Positions 45,951 through 55,647 of a stretch of DNA of 64,000 nucleotides are shown here, in pieces. A program made the position numbers and the translations under genes. The DNA comes from Mangrovimonas xylaniphaga (GTDB lineage: Bacteria > Bacteroidota > Bacteroidia > Flavobacteriales > Flavobacteriaceae): positions 434,001 through 498,000 of the forward strand of contig NZ_LBIP01000018.1 of assembly GCF_001280435.1 (NCBI RefSeq). The letters are read 5' to 3'. The notes under the pieces were generated by a model that was given only the letters and a program-made list of their open reading frames with translations, did no database searches and had not been told where the DNA came from. Within the stretch, counting starts at the first letter, position 1, and the number at the start of each line of letters is the position of its first letter.

Positions 45951-46568
45951 CTAAATTTCAAACGCTACTTTAATCCCTTGAATGATCATGCTTGTACCTA
46001 TAATGGCAATGATTAATCCCATTATTTTACTGATTACTGTAATAACGTTATTACCCAATTTTCTAACAATAAAGTCGCTAATGTTAAAGGCTAGGTAGGT
46101 TAGATAACAGATCACTCCAAACACCACAATTACAATGGCTATTTCGGTGAAATCGCCTTTAGACACGAAGTTCATGGCTGTTACAATAGTTCCTGGCCCT
46201 GAAAGAATTGGGATGGCCAAAGGAGACACCGCAATGTTCTCATCGATTACCGCATTTTCCTTTAAGTGCTTCACACTCGATTTTTTGGACTGAAGCATTT
46301 CAAACCCAACAAAAAATATCAAAATACCCCCTGTAATCTTAAAGGCAGGAATGGTAATGCCGAACAATTCAAAAATAAACTTACCCAATACCACAAACAC
46401 CACCACAATAAGAAAGGCGATAATGGTTGCATTTTTACTGATTTTCTTTTTGGTAGCTTCATCGGCATCCTGTACCAAAGATGAAAAAATGGGTACATTT
46501 GCAATGGGATTCATAATTGCAAAAAAGCCCGTAAAAACAGTTAATATAAAAGGTAAAAGTGTATTCAT
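45951..46568 (-). CDS. MarC-family membrane protein
   Basis: A 205-residue protein with six membrane helices. The start FFAIMNPIANVPIFSSLVQ and the middle SPLAIPILSGPGTIVTAMNF are family signatures. Function is unsettled, and the old multiple-antibiotic-resistance link has been withdrawn. It converges on the ABC ATPase gene with 1 bp between stop codons. Confidence 0.92.
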   Translation of the reverse strand: MNTLLPFILTVFTGFFAIMNPIANVPIFSSLVQDADEATKKKISKNATIIAFLIVVVFVVLGKFIFELFGITIPAFKITGGILIFFVGFEMLQSKKSSVKHLKENAVIDENIAVSPLAIPILSGPGTIVTAMNFVSKGDFTEIAIVIVVFGVICYLTYLAFNISDFIVRKLGNNVITVISKIMGLIIAIIGTSMIIQGIKVAFEI

Positions 46569-46691
46569 ATATTCAATATGTATATAAAGATAGCTTTTTT
46601 AATCAGCTATCAAAACACTTGCAAATGTATTAATATTGCGACAGCAAAATAATGTTTCAATCCACAAAAAAGTTCAAAACAAACAAATAAA

Positions 46692-47465
46692 ATGCAGCAG
46701 CTTACCCCTGAAGAACTTACAGAGTTCCTCAATGAAAAGACCATCCTTTATAACAATCCTAAGTTCATTGAAAGCGATCCAATTCAAATTCCGCATAGTT
46801 TTTCCTTAAAAGAAGACATTGAAATAGCAGGGTTTCTGACAGCAACCATTGCTTGGGGCAATAGAAAAAGCATTATCAATAATGCTAAAAAAATTATGGC
46901 GTTCTTGGAAAATGCACCTTATGATTTTGTAATGAATCACCAAGAGCAAGATTTGGAACCATTAAATTCCTTTGTCCACCGAACTTTCAACGGCATAGAT
47001 CTTATCACGTTTATCAAGGCTTTACAACATATTTACCAAAAGCACGAAGGATTGGAAAACCTGTTCCATAAACACGCTTCTCCAACAAGTATGCAAAATG
47101 CCATCCATCAATTTAAAAATGTCTTTTTTGAAATTGAGCATCTGCCGCGCACCAAAAAACACATCAGTGACCCCTTGAAAAATTCGGCAGCCAAACGCAT
47201 CAATATGTATTTGCGTTGGATGGTGAGAAATGACAATGCTGGCGTAGATTTTGGTATCTGGAAATCCTTATCCCCCGCTCAGCTCTCCTGCCCATTGGAC
47301 GTGCATTCCGGCAACGTGGCAAGAAAATTAGGCATCCTAAAAAGAACTCAAAATGACGGTAAGGCTTTGGCTGAATTGGATGCCGCATTGCGCTCCATGG
47401 ATCCCACAGATCCGGTAAAATATGACTACGCATTATTTGGATTAGGGGTTTTTGAAAAATTCTAA
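46692..47465 (+). CDS. TIGR02757-family protein
   Basis: A 257-residue protein of a conserved bacterial family of unknown function. Recognisable segments are IEIAGFLTATIAWGNRKSII, KRINMYLRWMVRNDNAGVDF and PLDVHSGNVARKLGILKR, with the end YDYALFGLGVFEKF. The helical pattern near RINMYLRWMVR recalls HhH-GPD DNA glycosylases, so a nucleic-acid role is possible but unproven. A peptidase gene follows 42 bp downstream. Confidence 0.9.
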   Translation: MQQLTPEELTEFLNEKTILYNNPKFIESDPIQIPHSFSLKEDIEIAGFLTATIAWGNRKSIINNAKKIMAFLENAPYDFVMNHQEQDLEPLNSFVHRTFNGIDLITFIKALQHIYQKHEGLENLFHKHASPTSMQNAIHQFKNVFFEIEHLPRTKKHISDPLKNSAAKRINMYLRWMVRNDNAGVDFGIWKSLSPAQLSCPLDVHSGNVARKLGILKRTQNDGKALAELDAALRSMDPTDPVKYDYALFGLGVFEKF

Positions 47466-47507
47466 AAAGAAGACCTATCTTTAACCATATTTATTAAACA
47501 TTACATA

Positions 47508-48989
47508 ATGAAACTCAAATTACTAACACTATTCTTACTCTCTGCAATTAGCGGATTTTCACAAAACCGAACAATTCCTTCGGACACGTTAATCACGACA
47601 GCACATTCTATTGAGGTTAAAGGACAAAAAATTGATTATGATGCCACCTTTGGAATGCAGCCGGTTTGGGACGACAAAGGAGAATTGGTAGCCTCCCTTT
47701 CTTTTACCTACTACAAACGCAAAAACATTAAGGACGATAACCGCCCGATTATTTTTTCGTTTAATGGAGGACCTGGTTCTGCTTCAGTTTGGATGCACAT
47801 TGCCTATACCGGACCAAAAATGTTGAATATTGACGAAGAAGGCTACCCTTTGCAACCATACGGCGTTAGGGATAACCCTTATTCCATCATTGATGTGGCT
47901 GATATTGTCTTTGTGGACCCTGTAAACACGGGGTATTCTAGAAGTATCGCTAACAAAGAAGGAAAACTGCCAGACAACAACCTGTTCTTCGGAATTAATG
48001 CTGATATCAAATATTTGGCGTCTTGGATGAACACCTTTGTAACCAGACACAACCGCTGGCAATCGCCTAAATACATAGTTGGTGAAAGCTATGGCGGTAC
48101 GCGTGTGATGGGATTATCGCATGAATTACAGAATGCACAAAACATGTATTTAAACGGTGTGATTATGGTTTCCCCTGCCGATTACAAAGTATTGACCTCT
48201 GGAAATCCAATATCGGATGCGGTTCATGTACCCTATTACACTGCAACAGCATGGTACCACAAAATGTTGCCTTCCCATTTGCAAAGCAAAGATCTTGAAG
48301 ACATCCTTCCTGAAGCTGAAAATTTTGCCATCAACACCTATTTGCCTGCCATTTCAAGAGGAGGTTTTGTTTCTGCAGAAGAAAAAGCAGCTATTGCCAA
48401 ACAATTGGCCAGTTATTCAGGGCTTAGCGAGGATATCATCCTAAAAAATAATTTAAGAGTGCCATCAAGCTTCTTTTGGAAAGAATTATTAAGAGATAAA
48501 GGCATGATTATTGGAAGACTGGATTCCAGATACTTAGGGATTGATTACGACGATGCGGCTGATAGCCCAAGCTATAACCCTGAATTGGATTCTTGGTTAC
48601 ATTCCTTCACACCTCCAATCAACATGTACATTAAAAATGAATTGAAATTTGAAACCGATGTGCCTTATCACATGTTGGCCAATGTACATCCTTGGGACCG
48701 CCAAAACGACAACACTCGCGAAGGCTTAAGAATGGCCATGGCCCAAAATCCTTATTTGAAAGTGTTTTTCCAATCTGGATATTATGATGGCGCCACTACC
48801 TATTTCAACGCTAAATATACCATGTGGCAAATTGATCCGAGTGGCAAAATGAAAGACCGTTTTAGTTTTAAAGGCTACAGAAGCGGACATATGATGTATT
48901 TAAGACAGGAAGACTTAAATACAGCCAACGAAGATCTTAGAACCTTTATAAAGGCTTCCCTTTCCAACGGAAAAGCTGCCAAATACTAA
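47508..48989 (+). CDS. S10-family serine carboxypeptidase-like peptidase
   Basis: A 493-residue secreted protein with a signal peptide (residues 1-19). The oxyanion region is SFNGGPGSASVWMH and the nucleophile Ser194 lies in VGESYGGTRVMGL. The catalytic Asp is probably in FFQSGYYDGATTY and the His in YRSGHMMYL. Family members remove C-terminal residues from peptides in the periplasm or outside. Length agrees with bacterial S10-like proteins. A near-consensus -7 box TATCTTTA lies at 47476-47483. Confidence 0.9.
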   Translation: MKLKLLTLFLLSAISGFSQNRTIPSDTLITTAHSIEVKGQKIDYDATFGMQPVWDDKGELVASLSFTYYKRKNIKDDNRPIIFSFNGGPGSASVWMHIAYTGPKMLNIDEEGYPLQPYGVRDNPYSIIDVADIVFVDPVNTGYSRSIANKEGKLPDNNLFFGINADIKYLASWMNTFVTRHNRWQSPKYIVGESYGGTRVMGLSHELQNAQNMYLNGVIMVSPADYKVLTSGNPISDAVHVPYYTATAWYHKMLPSHLQSKDLEDILPEAENFAINTYLPAISRGGFVSAEEKAAIAKQLASYSGLSEDIILKNNLRVPSSFFWKELLRDKGMIIGRLDSRYLGIDYDDAADSPSYNPELDSWLHSFTPPINMYIKNELKFETDVPYHMLANVHPWDRQNDNTREGLRMAMAQNPYLKVFFQSGYYDGATTYFNAKYTMWQIDPSGKMKDRFSFKGYRSGHMMYLRQEDLNTANEDLRTFIKASLSNGKAAKY

Positions 48990-49009
48990 GAAACGTTTTC
49001 CTTAAACAA

Positions 49010-49042
49010 AAAAAAGAGCCCGAAATAAATCGGGCTCTTTTC
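49010..49042. terminator. Bidirectional terminator between the S10 and M61 peptidase genes
   Basis: A 9-bp perfect stem AGAGCCCGA / TCGGGCTCT with a 6-nt loop, flanked by an A run and a T run. Confidence 0.92.
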
Positions 49043-49061
49043 ATTTATAACTATTTAGCTT

Positions 49062-50957
49062 TTACATATTCTCGCTTTGATTCAACCATGCATTTCTTAA
49101 AGCAATCTGCTTTTTAGTAGCGTTTGGATTTTCAACCAAAGTTCTACTTGTGGTAAATGCAGGAGTCAGTGTTGTTTTGATTTCAATTGTTTCTCCATTT
49201 CTATCCAAAGTAACATCTACTTCCTTACCAGTTTCCCAAGCAAAAATCTGGCTTACCACAAATTTGATATTCATATCGGAAATATTGAAGCCATTAATGC
49301 CAACCAACTTGTCTTCTGGCTGTACTCCTTGCTCCTTCCAGAAAGAATTATCTTCTACATTATCAGTAAAGAACATTTCTTCGGTTTCCTTATTTCTGTC
49401 CATCACCAAACCGTTTGCAGCCTGTACATAATTGGTTGATACTTTTGTTTCTTCATAATATAAACCAACTTTTTCAAAAAACTCATCATAATTGATTGGC
49501 TCGCTACCCACTACATGGTTTTGCAAAAAAGCTGCCACCGACGGATAGGTCATATTTGAAATTTCATCAATGATGCTATCATCCTCAAAAGGTTTGTCCT
49601 TTCCATATTTTGAAGACAACTCTTTGATTAAAGACAACATACTTCGTGTCCCGTCACTTTCCTCCCTCATTAAAATATCCAAACACATTCCAATCAAGGC
49701 TCCTTTTTGATATACGTTTACATAATTGTAAGCATAAGGCTCTTCCGTGATGTTTTCGCTCATTTCCGTAAAACTTAAAGCATCATTAAAATAGCTGGCG
49801 TGATCGATCTTTTTATCCATGGTACCAAAAAACTCCCTTGGCGTCACCAAACCTTCATACACCTGGAAATGTTGCGCAAAGTATTCCGTTACACCTTCAT
49901 ACATCCATAAATGCTTGGAGAATGTTGGATTGTTATAATCGAAATAATGAATGTCTTCAGAATGCACTGTAAGTGGCGTCACGATGTGGAAAAACTCGTG
50001 AGATACCACATCTACCATAGATTGCGCAAGAGATTCTTTAGAGTCCCATTCTCTTAAAACAACCACTGTAGACGTATGGTGTTCTAAGGCACCAAATCCT
50101 TTTGGAGCTTTAGCACTACCATCAGATAAATACAGGTAAATATCATATCTAGGCGTACTGTTGATAGATCCCAAATAGTTTTTCTGGGCTTCCATCATTT
50201 TATACATGGTTTCTTTTAAACTTTCAGCAGTGTGCTTTTTGTTTGGAGAATACACGCTCAATACAATCTTGATATCCCCAACCATAAACTCTTCAACATC
50301 CAATTTCCCATACATCATTGGATTGTCGGTTATATCAAAATAACGTGGTGCAAAATAGCTCGTTGTCATTTTTTCGCCATTGGCACTAGCACTTTCCGCA
50401 ACCTTTTGTAAGGCTGAAGTTCTTTCAAAATTAGCAGGAGACACTACGTCCAATGTATACTGGCTGTTTTTCAAGCTATCGAAATACCCTATAAATCCAT
50501 GAAGATTCAACACATAGTTGTTAGGCTCGATATTGGTTCCTCCTGGAGAAAACAAATTAGGATAGCTTGGATTGCTTTCAACATCAAAGGAGTCGTTTAC
50601 CCAATACGTCAATTTATCCAATTGGGTAGCATTGGTGATTACCCAAGTGTTTTTGTCAACTTTTTCTACGGGAAGTGCCTTACCATCATAATCCAAGGCT
50701 TTAAAATCATCAACAAAGGCACCAAAATCACTGATATCGTAAGTCCCTTGTACTACGCGAGGCAATCTGTAGGTTACGGTATCTTGGGTAAAACGACCCG
50801 GATTAATGGTTACGGGCACCTTATCATTCACAACAGCGGTTAAGTCCATGGAGGATTCAATTGGGTTTGAAACTGCTAATTCATTAGAAGTTCTTGGGGA
50901 GGAACCACAGGATAACATCATCATTCCAAACCCTATTAGGGCCATTACTCTCTTCAT
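49062..50957 (-). CDS. M61-family metallopeptidase lipoprotein
   Basis: A 631-residue protein with lipobox MMMLSCGSSP. An N-terminal beta domain precedes the catalytic domain with VVSHEFFHIVTPLT (His320, Glu321, His324) and the third ligand Glu354 in WMYEGVTEYFAQH. A PDZ domain lies near the end (EQGVQPEDKLVGINGFNISD). These glycyl-aminopeptidase-like enzymes trim peptides in the periplasm or at the cell surface. All catalytic residues are present. Confidence 0.92.
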   Translation of the reverse strand: MKRVMALIGFGMMMLSCGSSPRTSNELAVSNPIESSMDLTAVVNDKVPVTINPGRFTQDTVTYRLPRVVQGTYDISDFGAFVDDFKALDYDGKALPVEKVDKNTWVITNATQLDKLTYWVNDSFDVESNPSYPNLFSPGGTNIEPNNYVLNLHGFIGYFDSLKNSQYTLDVVSPANFERTSALQKVAESASANGEKMTTSYFAPRYFDITDNPMMYGKLDVEEFMVGDIKIVLSVYSPNKKHTAESLKETMYKMMEAQKNYLGSINSTPRYDIYLYLSDGSAKAPKGFGALEHHTSTVVVLREWDSKESLAQSMVDVVSHEFFHIVTPLTVHSEDIHYFDYNNPTFSKHLWMYEGVTEYFAQHFQVYEGLVTPREFFGTMDKKIDHASYFNDALSFTEMSENITEEPYAYNYVNVYQKGALIGMCLDILMREESDGTRSMLSLIKELSSKYGKDKPFEDDSIIDEISNMTYPSVAAFLQNHVVGSEPINYDEFFEKVGLYYEETKVSTNYVQAANGLVMDRNKETEEMFFTDNVEDNSFWKEQGVQPEDKLVGINGFNISDMNIKFVVSQIFAWETGKEVDVTLDRNGETIEIKTTLTPAFTTSRTLVENPNATKKQIALRNAWLNQSENM

Positions 50958-50982
50958 AAGCTCATTTTTTTAAAACGAGGGG

Positions 50983-50990
50983 CAAATTTA
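50983..50990 (-). promoter_or_regulatory. -7 box (TAAATTTG) of the M61 peptidase gene
   Basis: A perfect TAnnTTTG box on the reverse strand, 26 bp before the start codon. Confidence 0.55.
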
Positions 50991-51030
50991 CGCAATCGGA
51001 TGCGTTTTTTCAGTAAAGGTTTTGTTAAAA

Positions 51031-51038
51031 TATTTTTG
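51031..51038 (+). promoter_or_regulatory. -7 box (TATTTTTG) of the GT2 gene
   Basis: A perfect TAnnTTTG box 17 bp before ATG 51055. It lies downstream of the in-frame codon at 51022, so it decides against that start. Confidence 0.55.
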
Positions 51039-51054
51039 TATGTACCTTAGTACC

Positions 51055-52065
51055 ATGCAACAAGCTCTCGTAAGTGTGTTAACACCATTTAAAAATACAG
51101 CCGATTTTTTACCCGCCTGTATCAAGTCTATTCAAAGCCAAACACATACGTTTTGGGAACTAATTATAGTAGATGACAATTCTACCGACAATAGTTACGA
51201 AATCGTCAATTCCTATGCTGAAAAAGACCCGCGGATTAAACTTTTCAAAAACAATGGAACAGGAATCATTTCGGCACTTCGCCTAGCCTTTAACGAAAGT
51301 AAGGGAGTATTTATTACTCGAATGGACAGTGACGATATCATGAGTCCTGATAAATTACAATTCATGCTTCACGATCTTAAAATACATGGAAAAGGCCATA
51401 TTGCTTTGGGGCTGGTTCAATATTTTTCCAATTCTGGACACTTAGGCAATGGATTTCAACGCTACGAAACTTGGCTCAACAAGCTTACCATGAAAGGCGA
51501 TAATTTTAAGGAAATCTATAAAGAGTGTGCCATCCCCTCTCCTTGCTGGATGGTTTACAGGACTGATTTGGAGGCCTGCAAAGCTTTTAGGCCGAACCGT
51601 TATCCTGAGGATTACGACTTAGCCTTTAGATTTTATAAAGGGCAATTGAAATGCATCCCTAGCAATACAGTATTGCATCAATGGCGCGATTACCCCGATA
51701 GAGCTTCCAGAACAGACGAACACTACTCCAAAAACCATTTTATTCCTTTAAAAATTCGTTATTTCCTCAAACTGGATTACGACAACAAAAGGCCTCTAGC
51801 ACTTTGGGGAGCTGGACATAAAGGAAAAATGGTTGCCCGAAGACTGATAGCAAATAGAATTCCCTTTACATGGTTGTGTAATAACGAAAAGAAAATTGGA
51901 AAGCATATTTACGGCTTGGAACTCCACAGTTTTGAGTATTTAAAGACTTTTAAGCAACCACAATGCATCATCACCGTTGCCAATCCTGATGAGCAAACCA
52001 AAATCACACAACACTTACAATCATTAGATATGAAGCCCATAGAGGATTACTATTTCTTTTGTTAA
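51055..52065 (+). CDS. GT2-family glycosyltransferase
   Basis: A 336-residue GT-A enzyme. SVLTPFKNTADFLPACIKSI and the following LIIVDDNSTDNSYEIV bind the nucleotide, FITRMDSDDIMSPDKL holds the DXD metal motif, and YPEDYDLAFRF holds the catalytic-loop acid (ED). A second part from about residue 250 (LALWGAGHKGKMVARRLI, then CIITVANPD) looks like a small Rossmann domain, which is unusual for GT2. It lies outside the polysaccharide locus. Acceptor unknown. Confidence 0.88.
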   Translation: MQQALVSVLTPFKNTADFLPACIKSIQSQTHTFWELIIVDDNSTDNSYEIVNSYAEKDPRIKLFKNNGTGIISALRLAFNESKGVFITRMDSDDIMSPDKLQFMLHDLKIHGKGHIALGLVQYFSNSGHLGNGFQRYETWLNKLTMKGDNFKEIYKECAIPSPCWMVYRTDLEACKAFRPNRYPEDYDLAFRFYKGQLKCIPSNTVLHQWRDYPDRASRTDEHYSKNHFIPLKIRYFLKLDYDNKRPLALWGAGHKGKMVARRLIANRIPFTWLCNNEKKIGKHIYGLELHSFEYLKTFKQPQCIITVANPDEQTKITQHLQSLDMKPIEDYYFFC

Positions 52066-52105
52066 AATTCTTAAAAGCCAAAGAGCATAATCCTCTATCA
52101 TTTTC

Positions 52106-52113
52106 TATATTTG
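52106..52113 (+). promoter_or_regulatory. -7 box (TATATTTG) of the BatA-type gene
   Basis: A perfect TAnnTTTG box 26 bp before ATG 52140. Confidence 0.55.
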
Positions 52114-52139
52114 AATACTTGTACATTTAATCAACACGA

Positions 52140-54065
52140 ATGCAGTTTAAATACCCGGAACTTCTTTACGCACTATTCCTACTTATCATCCCTATAATTG
52201 TCCATTTGTTTCAATTAAGACGTTTTGAAAAAGTGCCTTTTACCAATGTGCAGTTTTTGAAGAATGTGACGCTGCAAACCCGCAAAAGTTCCCAAATTAA
52301 AAAATGGCTTACCCTAATTACAAGATTATTGTTGCTTGCAGCCATTATCATTGCTTTTGCACAGCCTTATATTACAAAATCCAACAGCTTTAATAGTAGC
52401 ACAGAAACTGTTATTTATTTAGACAATTCCTTTAGCATGGAAGCCAAAGGAAAAAACGGGACCTTATTGAATACGGCTGTACAAGATCTTTTGGAAACAG
52501 TTCCAGAAAATGACCAAATTACCTTTTTCACCAACGATTCCTATCACCCAAATACCACGATAAAAGCATTAAGAAATGAATTGATTCGCTTAAAAACATC
52601 ATCCAATCAATTAACCTATGAGGCAGCTGTTCTAAAAGGAAGAAAGGCATTTTCCAATGACAAAAGCTCCACTAAAAATTTGGTAATGATATCAGATTTT
52701 CAGGAAAAAGGAGCTCCTTTCAGCTTTATGGCAGACAGTACCTTTCATTTAAATACGGTGCAATTGGAACCTGTCAACACCCGAAACGTGAGTATTGACA
52801 GCGCCTATATTTCTAAAAAGGATGTTGAAAATCTAGAATTAACTATTACTTTAAACAATCACAATCAAGATATTGCAAATCAATCAGTTTCACTTTTTAA
52901 TAATGATAATTTAATTGCTAAAAATTCTGTTGCTTTTGAAGAAAGTAATACAGCCGTTTTTACTCTTCCAATAAATCAGGAAATAGATGGTAAATTGCTT
53001 ATTGATGACCCCAACCTTCTTTATGATAACACACTTTATTTCAACCTAAACCAACAGGATAAAATCAAAGTGATGTCTATAAATGAAGAAGACGACACTT
53101 TTTTAAGTAAAATATTTACCAATGATGAATTTGTATATACTTCATCTCAATTCAAATCTTTGGATTACAACACAATTGAAGATCAAAATTTAATTATCGT
53201 CAATGAGCTGAAAGACATTCCAATGTCACTAACCACAGCCTTAGAAGCATATAATGACAACGGCGGAAATGTCTTAATTATCCCTTCAAGTAAAGCAAAC
53301 TTAAACACATTAAATCAATTATTTATAAATTTAAACACAAGCTCATTCAACAACTTCATTGAAAGCGAAAAGAATATTACCAATATTAATTTTGACCATC
53401 CCCTTTTCACGAATGTATTTGACAAAAAAGTGAGCAACTTTCAATATCCAAAGACCAATTCTTATTTCACGTTACAGGCTCCCAATCCTTCAGCTGTTTT
53501 GAAATTTGAAGATGGCTCTTCTTTTCTATCACAATATCACCATGTATTTGTGTTTTCGGCGGCCTTGAATGACGACAATTCCAATTTTAAAAACTCGCCT
53601 TTAATTGTTCCCGTAATCTATAATATTGGCAAGCAAAGTTTAAAATTGCCGCAATTATATTACACCATAGGCAAGGAAAACACGATTGATATCAATACCC
53701 AACTGCAGCAGGATGATATTCTTTCCTTAAAAAGTGATGAGCAATCTGTGATTCCTTTACAACAAACCTACATGAACAAGGTGGAATTGAAAACCAATGA
53801 ATTCCCTGAAACTGCTGGAATCATCACAGTTATGAATAAAGACAAGGCGCTCAAAAAGTTAAGTTTCAACTACGACAGAAGCGAAAGCCAATTGACTTAC
53901 CACAACCTTGCATCCTTGGATGGAATTTCAAGCAGCAACAGTGTTTCCTCTATGATTAACGAGATAAAAAGTGCCTCTAATGTTAATGAGCTATGGAAAT
54001 GGTTTGTTATTTTTGCAGTAGCTTTTTTAATCATTGAAATGCTTATCTTAAAATTCCTAAAATGA
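52140..54065 (+). CDS. BatA-domain / von Willebrand A-like membrane protein
   Basis: A 641-residue inner-membrane protein. The N-terminal BatA segment (FKYPELLYALFLLIIPIIVH, then LRRFEKVPFTNVQFLKNV) and the second helix LLLLAAIIIAFAQPYI are typical. A VWA-like region starts with TVIYLDNSFSMEAKGKNG (MIDAS-like DxSxS). A C-terminal membrane helix (WFVIFAVAFLIIEMLIL) ends it. In Bacteroidota these belong to Bat/MoxR-like systems, but no MoxR ATPase is seen here. It overlaps the dihydroorotase-like gene by 4 bp. Confidence 0.85.
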   Translation: MQFKYPELLYALFLLIIPIIVHLFQLRRFEKVPFTNVQFLKNVTLQTRKSSQIKKWLTLITRLLLLAAIIIAFAQPYITKSNSFNSSTETVIYLDNSFSMEAKGKNGTLLNTAVQDLLETVPENDQITFFTNDSYHPNTTIKALRNELIRLKTSSNQLTYEAAVLKGRKAFSNDKSSTKNLVMISDFQEKGAPFSFMADSTFHLNTVQLEPVNTRNVSIDSAYISKKDVENLELTITLNNHNQDIANQSVSLFNNDNLIAKNSVAFEESNTAVFTLPINQEIDGKLLIDDPNLLYDNTLYFNLNQQDKIKVMSINEEDDTFLSKIFTNDEFVYTSSQFKSLDYNTIEDQNLIIVNELKDIPMSLTTALEAYNDNGGNVLIIPSSKANLNTLNQLFINLNTSSFNNFIESEKNITNINFDHPLFTNVFDKKVSNFQYPKTNSYFTLQAPNPSAVLKFEDGSSFLSQYHHVFVFSAALNDDNSNFKNSPLIVPVIYNIGKQSLKLPQLYYTIGKENTIDINTQLQQDDILSLKSDEQSVIPLQQTYMNKVELKTNEFPETAGIITVMNKDKALKKLSFNYDRSESQLTYHNLASLDGISSSNSVSSMINEIKSASNVNELWKWFVIFAVAFLIIEMLILKFLK

Positions 54066-55315
54066 CCTTACTTATAAAATCTGCAACAATAGTTGATTCC
54101 AAAAGCGATTTTCACAATCAAACTGTTGATATTTTAATTGAAGACGGGAAAATATCCCAAATTTCCGAAACCATTGAAAACACCAAAAACTACGAAGAAT
54201 TAACTTTGGAAAACCTACATGTTTCCCAAGGATGGTTCGATAGCAGTGTAAGTTTTGGAGAGCCAGGATACGAAGACCGCGAAACGATTACAAACGGATT
54301 AAAAACGGCTGCACTTTCAGGCTTTACGGATGTGGCCGTGAATTCCAACACCGACCCCGTCATAGATTGTAATACGGATATCTCTTTCCTTAAGGCAAAA
54401 TCTTTTGGAAATGCGGTAAACCTTTACCCTGTGGGCGCTTTGACCAGAAACAGCGAAGGTGTTGATTTGGCGGAATTATATGACATGCAAAATGCAGGTG
54501 CTGTTGCTTTCTATGATTACCAAAAACCTATCTCCAACCCTAACCTTGTAAAAATTGCGTTGCAATATGCAGGTAACTTTGGAGGTTTGGTATTGTCATT
54601 CCCTCAGGAATCAAAAATTACCGGACTTGGAGTCATGAACGAGCACATAACAAGTACTTCGCTTGGTTTAAAAGGAAATCCTGCCCTTGCGGAAGAACTG
54701 CAAATAGCTCGTGACCTTTTTATTTTGGAATATACCGAAGGAAAACTACACATTCCTACCATCTCTACTGCCAAATCTGTAGACCTTATTAGAAAGGCTA
54801 AAGCAAAGAATTTAAATGTGACTTGTAGCGTGGCGGTACATAACCTCGTGTTTTCAGATGAAAGCTTGGTAGGTTTTGACACCAATTTCAAAGTATTACC
54901 TCCTTTGAGAACTCAAGAAGATATCGATGCCCTAATTGAAGGCTTGAAAGATGGAACGATAGATATGGTTACCAGCGATCACAATCCGTTGGATATCGAA
55001 CATAAAAAAGTGGAATTTGATCACGCCCAATATGGAACCACCGGTTTGGAAAGTGCTTTTGGTGCCTTAAACTCAACTTTCACTACTAAAAAAGCGGTAG
55101 AATTGCTCACGAAGGGTAAAGATCGTTTTGGCATAGAAAATCATCCAATAAAAGTTGGCGAAACGGCTTGCATCACTTTATTCAACCCTGATGACACCTA
55201 CACATTTTCTTCTGAAGACATTATAGCGACTTCCAAAAACAGCTGCTTCGTAGACCATAAGTTAAAAGGAAAAGCCTACGGGATTTTTGCAAATAATCAA
55301 TTGGTAATAAAATAA
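54062..55315 (+). CDS. Dihydroorotase homologue lacking the metal-binding His residues
   Basis: A 417-residue amidohydrolase-fold protein aligned over its length with type I dihydroorotase. The HxH metal motif (normally DxHVHxREPG) reads DSSVSFGEPG, so both His are Ser (62, 64) and the substrate Arg is Gly. The His of HIAHVST is Thr233, and the His of the HxED segment is absent (LVLSFPQES). Only Asp306 in TSDHNP survives of the main ligands. It cannot be a normal zinc dihydroorotase. It resembles in principle the inactive PyrC' subunit that stabilises PyrB in some bacteria, which is an inference as pyrB is not nearby. Confidence 0.88.
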   Translation: MTLLIKSATIVDSKSDFHNQTVDILIEDGKISQISETIENTKNYEELTLENLHVSQGWFDSSVSFGEPGYEDRETITNGLKTAALSGFTDVAVNSNTDPVIDCNTDISFLKAKSFGNAVNLYPVGALTRNSEGVDLAELYDMQNAGAVAFYDYQKPISNPNLVKIALQYAGNFGGLVLSFPQESKITGLGVMNEHITSTSLGLKGNPALAEELQIARDLFILEYTEGKLHIPTISTAKSVDLIRKAKAKNLNVTCSVAVHNLVFSDESLVGFDTNFKVLPPLRTQEDIDALIEGLKDGTIDMVTSDHNPLDIEHKKVEFDHAQYGTTGLESAFGALNSTFTTKKAVELLTKGKDRFGIENHPIKVGETACITLFNPDDTYTFSSEDIIATSKNSCFVDHKLKGKAYGIFANNQLVIK

Positions 55316-55641
55316 TGACAGAACAGACGATAAAAGAAGGCAAAACACTGGCGATTGTAAGCTACATGACGTTTGTTGGCCTAATTATAGCCATTATCAT
55401 GAATTTGGAAAAGAAAAACCCTTTCACCAGTTTTCATATCCGCCAGATGTTGGGGTTAATTTTAATGCTATTGGTTTCCAATGTTTCCGAACAATATATC
55501 AATAGTTGGCTGGGCACTGTGCTTTGGACCATCACTTTTGTGTCTTGGTTGTTCGGTTTGTATAATGCCATTCAAGGTTCGGACAAACCAATTCCTGTAG
55601 TGGGGGAATATTTTCAAGACTGGTTTCGTAACATTAACTAA
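55315..55641 (+). CDS. Small membrane protein (DUF4870-like)
   Basis: A 108-residue protein with three hydrophobic segments. The pattern LAIVSYMTFVGLIIAIIMN, FTSFHIRQMLGLILM and WLFGLYNAIQGSDKPIP is that of DUF4870/Tic20-like proteins of unknown function. The start codon shares one base with the upstream stop, so it is coupled to the dihydroorotase-like gene. Confidence 0.82.
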   Translation: MTEQTIKEGKTLAIVSYMTFVGLIIAIIMNLEKKNPFTSFHIRQMLGLILMLLVSNVSEQYINSWLGTVLWTITFVSWLFGLYNAIQGSDKPIPVVGEYFQDWFRNIN

Positions 55642-55647
55642 TCCCAA

